Source: CAMLHP01 sp035712285 (GTDB lineage Bacteria; Gemmatimonadota; Gemmatimonadetes; Gemmatimonadales; GWC2-71-9). From it: a stretch of DNA of 10,199 nt. Below the pieces are notes generated by a model. That model ran no database searches, was not told where the DNA came from, and saw only the letters and a list, made by a program, of their open reading frames with translations. Below are positions 5,113-10,199 of this stretch, piece by piece. A program made the translations under genes and the position numbers. The stretch spans positions 1 through 10,199 of the forward strand of contig DASTBA010000098.1 of assembly GCA_035712285.1 (NCBI GenBank). Direction: 5' to 3'. Each line of letters opens with the position of its first letter. Positions within the stretch are counted from its first letter, which is position 1.

Positions 5113-7071
5113 ATGCCGTTCGATCGTCGGGAGTTCGTGGTGCTGGGAGCCAGGGGAGTCGCCGGTTTCGCCGCGCTGCAGTATCTCGGCGCCTGCCGCG
5201 CCGGTGCCGGTGCCATGTCCGCCACGACCTACTCCCCGGCCTTCACCGCACTCCGGGATCAGTACTTCCTCCGCACCCTCGCCTACAATCCGGTAACCGC
5301 CACCTACCTGGGCGCCGACGCCTACGACCCCTCCCTCAGCCAGGTGAACGGCACCCTGCGCGACTTCCGCCCGGAGACCATCGCCGCGGAAGTCGTGTTC
5401 TATCGCGACGTCGCCGCACGGCTGGGTGCGCTGCCGCCGGCCGATGCCGGCTCCCCCGAGGCGATCGATCGTGCGGTGCTGGGCGCGCAGATCGCATTCC
5501 TGACCCACCAGTACGGGGAGCGGCGCTACCACGAGCGGGCGGTGGATACCTACGCGGCGGAGCCGTTCCGCGGGGTGGACTGGCAGATGCAGCAGATGAC
5601 GGATGCCGGCAGTGGCCGCCTCGGCACCGAGGCCGAGTGGCAGCTCGTGGTGCAGCGGGTGAATGCGATCCCTGCCTACCTCACGGTCGCCGAAGCCAAC
5701 CTCAAGGCCGGGGTGGCCTCGAACAACCGGCCTGACCCCCGCATGATCACGCGCGACGGCATCAGCGCCGCGAAGTCGAATGCCGAGTACTTCCGGACCA
5801 CGCTGCCGAAGACGGCGGCCGGTTACCTGGGCGACCGGCCCTTTGCCGGGGCCACACAGGCGGCGCTGGCCGGCGCCTGCACTGCAGCGGCGGACGCGTG
5901 GACCCGGTTCGGTGCATTCCTTACGGCCACGTTCAAGGCCGGCGACGACACCGACCGCTACGCGACCGGGGAGCCGGAATACAACTGGCGCCTGGAGCAC
6001 TGCCTCGCCGTGCGGCGGACCGCGGCCGAACTCTGGGAGTATGGCGACCAGCAGGTGGCGCTCTACGAGGACAAGATCTTCCGGGTGGCGGAGCAGATCG
6101 CCCGTGCCGCGGGGCTGAGCCTCCCCTTCGGGACCGATGCCGAGCGGCGGGCGTCGGTGCGGGCGGTGATGGACCGGCTGTCGAAGGATGCGCCGAAGAG
6201 TGATGACGAGCTCCTCGCGTGGTACATCGGCACCGGCGAGCGAGCGGTGCGCTACGGGCGGGATCACGGATTGTTCGATGTGCCGCAGACCTACAAGCTC
6301 GATGTCGTGTTCACGCCGCCGGTGCTCCAGAGCACGATTGACGCCGCCTACTACCCCGCCCCGCCCTTCAAGAAGACCGGCGTGGGCCGGTTCTACCTCT
6401 CGCCCACCGGCAACGATCCGGCGACGCTGGCCCAGAACAACCGCTCGTCGGTGGCCACGACGGCGGTCCATGAGGGCTTCCCGGGCCACGACTGGCATTA
6501 CAAGTACATGACCGAACACACCGCCGACATCAGCAACATCCGCTGGCTCACGCCCGGCGCGGTGGAGGACTCCTCCTCGATGTGGGAGGACTCGATGGCG
6601 TCGGAGGGGTGGGCGCTCTATGCCGAGGAGCTGATGGCGGAGCCGGTGGACGGCCGGCCCTACGGCTTCTACGAGCCCGGCGAGTATCTCTACATGCTGC
6701 AGGGCCAGCTCATGCGCGCGGTACGGGTGCGGGTGGACGTGGGCATCCACACCGGACGCATGTCCTTCGATGATGCGGTGGACTACTTCGCGGCGCATGT
6801 GGAGTTCGTGCCGGACGCCCGGAAGCGTGCGGCACGGGAGCCGGTGGCCCGGGCGGCGTTCGACACCGCCGATCGCGCCATCTATCGCTATTCCAAGTGG
6901 CCCACGCAGGCCATCACCTACAACCTGGGCAAGGGCGCCATCGTGGCCCTGCGCGACGACGTGCGCCGAGCCGAAGGCGCCGGCTTCAGCGCCAAGGCCT
7001 TCCACGAGAAACTGATGCGCCAGGGGACCATTCCGGCGGGCTATTACCGCGAGGCGTTCCTCAAGGCGTGA
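5113..7071 (+). CDS. DUF885 family protein, putative metallohydrolase with Tat lipoprotein signal
   Basis: 652 aa. The family motif HEGFPGH (453-459, form HExxPGH) and EGWALYAEELM (498-508) are present, as in other DUF885 proteins. The HExxH-like pattern plus a downstream Glu suggests a zinc-dependent hydrolase or peptidase, but the substrate is not established and the ligand roles are inferred. The N-terminus carries a twin-arginine signal (DRREFVVLG, 4-12) and a lipobox-like LGAC (Cys28), so the folded enzyme is probably exported by Tat and lipid-anchored. The start is supported by GAGGA 9 nt upstream and opens the signal; the frame continues upstream through the tRNA region but that is not coding. 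The length fits the family and no frame break is visible. It is monocistronic and converges on the MFS gene with a 12-nt gap. Confidence 0.9.
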   Translation: MPFDRREFVVLGARGVAGFAALQYLGACRAGAGAMSATTYSPAFTALRDQYFLRTLAYNPVTATYLGADAYDPSLSQVNGTLRDFRPETIAAEVVFYRDVAARLGALPPADAGSPEAIDRAVLGAQIAFLTHQYGERRYHERAVDTYAAEPFRGVDWQMQQMTDAGSGRLGTEAEWQLVVQRVNAIPAYLTVAEANLKAGVASNNRPDPRMITRDGISAAKSNAEYFRTTLPKTAAGYLGDRPFAGATQAALAGACTAAADAWTRFGAFLTATFKAGDDTDRYATGEPEYNWRLEHCLAVRRTAAELWEYGDQQVALYEDKIFRVAEQIARAAGLSLPFGTDAERRASVRAVMDRLSKDAPKSDDELLAWYIGTGERAVRYGRDHGLFDVPQTYKLDVVFTPPVLQSTIDAAYYPAPPFKKTGVGRFYLSPTGNDPATLAQNNRSSVATTAVHEGFPGHDWHYKYMTEHTADISNIRWLTPGAVEDSSSMWEDSMASEGWALYAEELMAEPVDGRPYGFYEPGEYLYMLQGQLMRAVRVRVDVGIHTGRMSFDDAVDYFAAHVEFVPDARKRAAREPVARAAFDTADRAIYRYSKWPTQAITYNLGKGAIVALRDDVRRAEGAGFSAKAFHEKLMRQGTIPAGYYREAFLKA

Positions 7072-7075
7072 CGCA

Positions 7076-7099
7076 GCGGCCGGTCAGTCCGGCGGCCGC
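7076..7099. terminator. Hairpin between convergent DUF885 and MFS genes
   Basis: GCGGCCG (7076-7082) and CGGCCGC (7093-7099) form 7 perfect GC-rich pairs with a 10-nt loop. It spans the 12-nt gap and the MFS stop codon. There is no T-run, so termination is only plausible. Confidence 0.35.
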
Positions 7100-8331
7100 A
7101 GCTCCCTGAGCCGCCGGAGGGCCGGTGCCCGCCAGGCCGTCACGCCGACCGTGACGAGCGTCAGCACGCCGCCCACCAGCACTGACGGCACGGTGCCGAG
7201 CAGCCGCGCCGTGAGGCCCGATTCGAACGCACCGATCTCGTTGCTGGATCCGATGAACACCGCGTTGACCGCCGACACCCGGCCCAGCAGGGCATCGGGC
7301 GTGAAGATCTGCAGCAGGGTGGAGCGCACCACCACGCTCACGGTGTCCACCATCCCGCTCAGGGCCAGGAGCCCGAGCGAGAGCGGGAAGCTCCGGGACA
7401 GCCCGAAACCGATCATCGCAAGACCGAACACGGCGACACTCACCAGCAGGGTGCGGCCCGCCCGCGCGAGCGGCGGCCGGTGCGCCAGCCAGAGCGACAT
7501 GATCACGGCGCCCGCGGCCGGCGCTGCCCGCAAGGCACCGAGCCCCTCCGGCCCCACCCGCAGGATGTCGGACGCGAAGACCGGCAGCAGCGCCACCGCC
7601 CCGCCGAAGAGCACCGAGAAGAGATCGAGGGCCATCGCGCCCAGGAGAATCGGCTGGCCCCGCAGGAAGGCCACTCCCTCGTGCAGCCCGTGCAGCACCG
7701 ACTGCGACGTCGGCGCCCGGCTTTCGCCCGGTGAGTGCACCGGTCGCATCATCACCAGGGCCGCCAGCATCAGGCAGACGTCCACCCCGTAGGCGATTCC
7801 CGGGCCGCCGGCGGCGTAGAGCAGCCCGCCCAGGGCCGGACCGGTCACGGCGGCGAACTGGAACGATGACGTGCGCCAGGCCGAGGCGTTGGCGTAGAGC
7901 GCCCGTGGCACCAGCTCGGCAGCGAGCGCGGTGCGGGCCGGCATGAGGAAGCTGCGGGCGATGCCGCTCACGAAGATGACGGCGTAGAACGGCAGCGCGG
8001 CATGCAGCGGATGGCGGGACGCATGCAGGGTGATCAGCAGCAGCGCCACGGCGCAGCCGAAGGTCACCACCAGCGACGCCACCACGATCCGGCGCCGGCT
8101 GATCCGGTCCGCCACGTGACCGGCGAACAGCGCCACCGCGATGAACGGCAGCGCCTCCGCCAGGCCGATCAGCCCGAGCGAGAGCGGGTCATGGGTGAGG
8201 TCGTACACCTGCCAGGCCACCACCACGCCGCGCATCTGGGTGGCGACCGTCATGCACATCAAACTCGAAATGAGCCACCGGAACGGCGGAATGCGGAGGG
8301 AGGCGTACGAGTCGTGTCCCGGTTCGGGCAT
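7084..8331 (-). CDS. Major facilitator superfamily transporter (EntS/DHA3-like exporter)
   Basis: 415-aa inner-membrane secondary transporter with about 12 predicted membrane segments. The superfamily motif A, GHVADRISRR (71-80), lies between segments 2 and 3 (acidic D75, R76, R79-R81). RSFLMPARTALAAELVP in the fourth/fifth segment region and the domain layout resemble the EntS / DHA3-type exporters of siderophores and drugs; the substrate cannot be told. The arms are joined by a hydrophilic loop at about 195-220. The start ATG has no Shine-Dalgarno, and a TATATT box ends only 9 nt before it, so the mRNA may be leaderless. No periplasmic adaptor or outer-membrane partner gene is adjacent. The gene upstream is separated by a hairpin, so this gene is probably transcribed on its own. 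Confidence 0.92.
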   Translation of the reverse strand: MPEPGHDSYASLRIPPFRWLISSLMCMTVATQMRGVVVAWQVYDLTHDPLSLGLIGLAEALPFIAVALFAGHVADRISRRRIVVASLVVTFGCAVALLLITLHASRHPLHAALPFYAVIFVSGIARSFLMPARTALAAELVPRALYANASAWRTSSFQFAAVTGPALGGLLYAAGGPGIAYGVDVCLMLAALVMMRPVHSPGESRAPTSQSVLHGLHEGVAFLRGQPILLGAMALDLFSVLFGGAVALLPVFASDILRVGPEGLGALRAAPAAGAVIMSLWLAHRPPLARAGRTLLVSVAVFGLAMIGFGLSRSFPLSLGLLALSGMVDTVSVVVRSTLLQIFTPDALLGRVSAVNAVFIGSSNEIGAFESGLTARLLGTVPSVLVGGVLTLVTVGVTAWRAPALRRLRELRPPD

Positions 8332-8340
8332 GCTCGGCGC

Positions 8341-8346
8341 AATATA
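8341..8346 (-). promoter_or_regulatory. -10 box of the MFS gene, predicted leaderless
   Basis: TATATT on the minus strand (5/6 to TATAAT). Only 9 nt separate it from the A of the ATG, so transcription would begin at or within a few bases of the start codon. No good -35 is seen (GGCACC at the 17-nt position). Confidence 0.45.
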
Positions 8347-8348
8347 AG

Positions 8349-8369
8349 GGCGCCCGGATACCGGGTGCC
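8349..8369 (-). terminator. Terminator-like hairpin of the PHM-like gene
   Basis: 9-nt arms (8349-8357, 8361-8369) around the 3-nt loop, with one A-C mismatch on the minus strand, starting 7 nt after the stop at 8377. The tail CTTATATT is moderately T-rich and contains the next gene's -10 box. Confidence 0.5.
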
Positions 8370-8376
8370 GATGCCG

Positions 8377-9483
8377 TCAGGGCGTGCGCGTGCGGCGGTC
8401 CTCGGTTGCCACGAGGTTCTCGACCCGGTCCACCGGCACGTCGGCGCCGCGCATCGAGTCGAGGTCCCGCCGGAACTCGGCGTTGGTGGTGTCCACCGCC
8501 GGCCACGCGGCACGGCGGTCGGGAGCGAACATGGTCGCCAGCTGTGCCATGACCCCGCGCACGGTGTCGGCGGTGGGGTTGTCGTACACCGCCACGATCC
8601 GGTAGGGATGATCCGCCTTGAGCCGGACACCCCTGCCCCGGATGGCCAGGAGCCGGCGACGGACCCCATAGACGGTTCCGTCCGGATTCCGGCGGCTCCG
8701 CACCCGGAAGAGCAGCCGCCCCGTGACGCCATCCACGACCCCGACCGATACGCCGTAGTTGTGGAGGTGGCCGCCCACGGCAAGCACGCGGCCCGCCGCC
8801 GGTACGGTGAACATCGAGCTGGCCTCGGAGCGGCCGGGGGGAATGTCGTACGCCGGGAGCACGCCGACGGCCGGCGAGACCTCGAACACCACCGGCAGCA
8901 TGTCGGTCGGACGGGGTGCCATGTTGACGGGCGTGTACAGCAGCGTGAGCCGGTAGTAGGCCTCGATCGGATGGCCGGTGGTGTTGTGCCACATGATGTG
9001 GATCGCCATCGGCTCGCCCCGGTGCACCGGCGCGCCCACCGAGGCCGGGAGCGACGCGTCGGCGGTCTCCTCGCCGATGCCCAGCAGCCGCTCGGCGATG
9101 GGACGCCAGAGCTGGCGCCGCCCGAGGTCCACCAGCACCATGTGGTGCATCACTTCCTCGGGAAACGCCTTGCCGTCCGGGCCGCAGATATCCAGCCGGA
9201 ACCCTCGCAGCCAGCCGTTCACCGGCCACTCGAAGCGCTGGACAATGGTATCCGCCATCTCCGGCATCGCCATCCCGTCCATCATTTCCATGTCGTCGTG
9301 GTCCATGGCCGGCGCCGGACGGAATGGCCCCTGGGTGGCGACGACCTCGCGGCTGTCCTCGTCCAGCGTCACGCCGGGCACGGGGATGTATCCGGCCGCC
9401 ATGCGGCAGGGCGAGGGATTGGCGTGCAGCAGGGCGGGAACGGCGATCAGGAGCGCGGTGAAACCAGCGCGGCGAAGCGGCAC
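8377..9483 (-). CDS. Exported PHM-like copper protein with Met-rich segment (putative copper type II monooxygenase-like)
   Basis: 368 aa from the GTG at 9483, chosen because GAGG lies 5 nt upstream and it opens a clean signal peptide (PLRRAGFTALLIAVPALLHA). The in-frame ATG at 9519 (380 aa) lacks a ribosome site. After the signal comes a Met/His/Asp-rich stretch (60-76, AMDHDDMEMMDGMAMPEM), typical of copper-handling proteins. Then follow MHHMVLV (H113-H114), IHIMWHN (H162, H166), GGHLHNYG (H239, H241) and a late Met (M312, RGVMAQL). These match in order the ligands of peptidylglycine monooxygenase: the HHM pair and a third His for one copper, HxH and Met for the other. The beta-rich filler fits two jelly-roll domains. 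Known: PHM hydroxylates with copper and ascorbate. Inferred: a copper-binding redox or copper-resistance role. Alternative: a non-catalytic copper-binding relative. Confidence 0.7.
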   Translation of the reverse strand: MPLRRAGFTALLIAVPALLHANPSPCRMAAGYIPVPGVTLDEDSREVVATQGPFRPAPAMDHDDMEMMDGMAMPEMADTIVQRFEWPVNGWLRGFRLDICGPDGKAFPEEVMHHMVLVDLGRRQLWRPIAERLLGIGEETADASLPASVGAPVHRGEPMAIHIMWHNTTGHPIEAYYRLTLLYTPVNMAPRPTDMLPVVFEVSPAVGVLPAYDIPPGRSEASSMFTVPAAGRVLAVGGHLHNYGVSVGVVDGVTGRLLFRVRSRRNPDGTVYGVRRRLLAIRGRGVRLKADHPYRIVAVYDNPTADTVRGVMAQLATMFAPDRRAAWPAVDTTNAEFRRDLDSMRGADVPVDRVENLVATEDRRTRTP

Positions 9484-9590
9484 AGAGACCTCGGGTAAGA
9501 GGAAACCCCATGGCCTCATTCATTGCGGAAGGAAGCCGCCAACAGGATGCCGAGCAGGTATGACCGGTGCGGCGGGGGGAATGTTAAGAG

Positions 9591-9662
9591 AGCCAGTGGT
9601 GGGACTTGAACCCACGACCGCTCGATTACGAATCGAGTGCTCTACCGCTGAGCTACACTGGC
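9591..9662 (-). tRNA. tRNA-Thr(CGT)
   Basis: 72-nt cloverleaf. The acceptor GCCAGTG pairs with CACTGGC, the D arm is GCTCAGCGGTAGAGC, and the anticodon stem CTCGA/TCGAG holds the loop TTCGTAA (anticodon CGT, codon ACG). The T arm contains GGGTTCAAGTCCC, the discriminator is T, and CCA is not encoded. It lies downstream of tRNA-Leu. Confidence 0.95.
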
Positions 9663-9670
9663 CGGAACTG

Positions 9671-9697
9671 AAAAGGGGCGTACCGTGCGGCCGCCCC
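9671..9697 (-). terminator. Terminator-like hairpin between tRNA-Leu and tRNA-Thr
   Basis: On the minus strand GGGGCG (9692-9697) and CGCCCC (9675-9680) form a 6-bp stem with an 11-nt loop, followed at once by TTTTC. It is a small intrinsic-terminator shape, 4 nt after tRNA-Leu. It could lower tRNA-Thr output or be a processing signal. Confidence 0.5.
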
Positions 9698-9700
9698 CAG

Positions 9701-9782
9701 TGCCCTGGCGCGGATTCGAACCGCGACGCCTTTCGGCACTACCCCCTCAAGATAGCGTGTCTACCAATTTCACCACCAGGGC
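9701..9782 (-). tRNA. tRNA-Leu(GAG)
   Basis: 82-nt class II tRNA. The acceptor GCCCTGG pairs with CCAGGGC, the D arm has AATTGGTAGACACG, and the anticodon stem CTATC/GGTAG (one T-G pair) holds the loop TTGAGGG (anticodon GAG, codons CUC/CUU). The long variable arm is TGCCGAAAGGCGT, the T arm contains GGTTCGAATCC, the discriminator is A, and CCA is not encoded. Confidence 0.95.
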
Positions 9783-9803
9783 GCACCGAGGGATAGCCGG
9801 GAG

Positions 9804-9832
9804 AAAATAGCGGCCCTCAAAATGAGGGTCAA
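9804..9832 (-). promoter_or_regulatory. Sigma-70 promoter of the tRNA-Leu/tRNA-Thr unit
   Basis: The minus strand reads TTGACC (9827-9832), 17 nt, TATTTT (9804-9809). The bases between -10 and the predicted start (near 9797) are CTCCCGG. Such a GC-rich discriminator is known from stable-RNA promoters under stringent control. The leader before tRNA-Leu would be about 15 nt. Confidence 0.65.
9814..9828. repeat. Palindrome inside the tRNA promoter spacer
   Basis: CCCTCA-AAA-TGAGGG, 6 perfect pairs with a 3-nt centre, almost filling the space between -35 and -10. It also lies 12 nt after the stop of the upstream filamin-repeat gene, with TATTTT shortly after on that strand, so it may be that gene's terminator stem, an operator, or both. 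Confidence 0.5.
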
Positions 9833-9840
9833 CCTTCGGC

Positions 9841-10199
9841 TCAAAACGCGCGCATGACGGTCCGAAACGGGCTGCCGGAAATCGGCGTGCCGTTCACCGC
9901 GATCTCGACGGCAAAAGTGCCGAGCGCCCACGGACGGAAGCTTCCGACATAGCGCTCGGCGTCCGAATCGTACGCGATGGGTATGGCGCGGCGGTCGCCA
10001 TCGAGCACCGCCGTCGCGGAAATCGGCTCTCCCGATCGGTGGATCGGATTGCCGAAGGCATCGTACGCATCAATCGTGAGCGCTACCTCCGGGGAGACGA
10101 AGGTCGCGAGCGGATCCACGACCGCGACCGTCGTCGCCGGCGACACCGGCCCCGCCACCACCGTCACCTTGGCGGTCTGGTCGATCGATATTCCCCCCG
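9841..10199 (-). CDS. Filamin-type Ig-repeat protein, 5' part cut off by window edge
   Basis: 119 codons of the 3' end are visible, running off the right edge. The last about 100 residues look like one filamin/ABP280 repeat: AGPVSPATTVAVV, then LTIDAYDAFGNPI, ATAVLDG, YVGSFRPWALGTFAVEI, and NGTPISGSPF just before the end. This GSPF close is the hallmark of the repeat. The chain stops right after it, with no membrane anchor or sorting signal. The upstream residues (GGISIDQTAKVTVV) look like the tail of another beta domain, so the protein is probably a larger multi-domain one. In filamins such repeats are structural or binding modules; the role here is unknown. The GTG at 10167 could be read as a start but has no ribosome site and lies inside continuous coding sequence. 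Confidence 0.75.
   Translation of the reverse strand, partial: GGISIDQTAKVTVVAGPVSPATTVAVVDPLATFVSPEVALTIDAYDAFGNPIHRSGEPISATAVLDGDRRAIPIAYDSDAERYVGSFRPWALGTFAVEIAVNGTPISGSPFRTVMRAF

Noticed and set aside
5077..7005. 642-codon minus-strand open frame opposite the DUF885 gene
   Set aside because: It lacks recognisable motifs and lies antisense to a complete, motif-bearing gene.
8002..9523. Long open frames on the plus strand (8002-9498) and in a second minus frame (8189-9523)
   Set aside because: Both are low-complexity Arg/Gly/His/Ala-rich shadows of the PHM-like and MFS genes.
9591..9782. tRNA genes as attachment sites of an integrated element
   Set aside because: No integrase gene and no partial tRNA 3' repeat are seen in the window.

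Overview
The window is high-GC bacterial DNA with long secreted or envelope proteins and tRNA genes that do not encode CCA. The mix of a Tat-exported DUF885 lipoprotein, an FKBP lipoprotein and filamin-type repeats, plus GGCGGGAA- and CACGAAAN-type intergenic repeats, suggests an environmental diderm, possibly Gemmatimonadota. This assignment is an inference from style, not from a marker gene.

Left part (1-3667, minus strand): an operon for an atypical chaperone-usher pilus. In transcription order it holds three exported subunits that resemble DUF4402 proteins (3167-3667, 2606-3094, 2078-2542), a PapD-like periplasmic chaperone (1251-2081) and an outer-membrane usher that runs off the left edge (1-1247). 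The last three genes are packed tightly: one ATGA overlap and one 3-nt gap. A 13-bp perfect hairpin follows the first subunit gene. A textbook sigma-54 -24/-12 element (3745-3761) lies upstream of the operon with a 7-bp inverted repeat behind it. The subunits end in the penultimate-Tyr/Gly-14 strand known from classical pilins, and the third lacks the N-terminal extension of the other two. This is the most interesting system in the window.

Middle (3668-5112): a divergent gene for a small secreted protein (4024-4332), a large two-way hairpin made of 8-bp CACGAAAN units (4341-4398), a lipoprotein FKBP prolyl isomerase (4410-4859, minus), a tRNA-Pro(GGG) just upstream of it, and a purine-rich 8-bp microrepeat.

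Right-centre (5113-9483): a DUF885 putative metallohydrolase with a Tat lipoprotein signal (plus), an MFS exporter convergent to it (minus), and an exported protein with the copper-ligand pattern of peptidylglycine monooxygenase (PHM) plus a Met-rich segment (minus).

Right end (9591-10199, minus): tRNA-Thr(CGT) and tRNA-Leu(GAG) behind a good sigma-70 promoter with a GC-rich discriminator, then the 3' end of a gene encoding a filamin-type immunoglobulin-like repeat. Apart from the pilus operon, neighbouring genes show no clear shared pathway.
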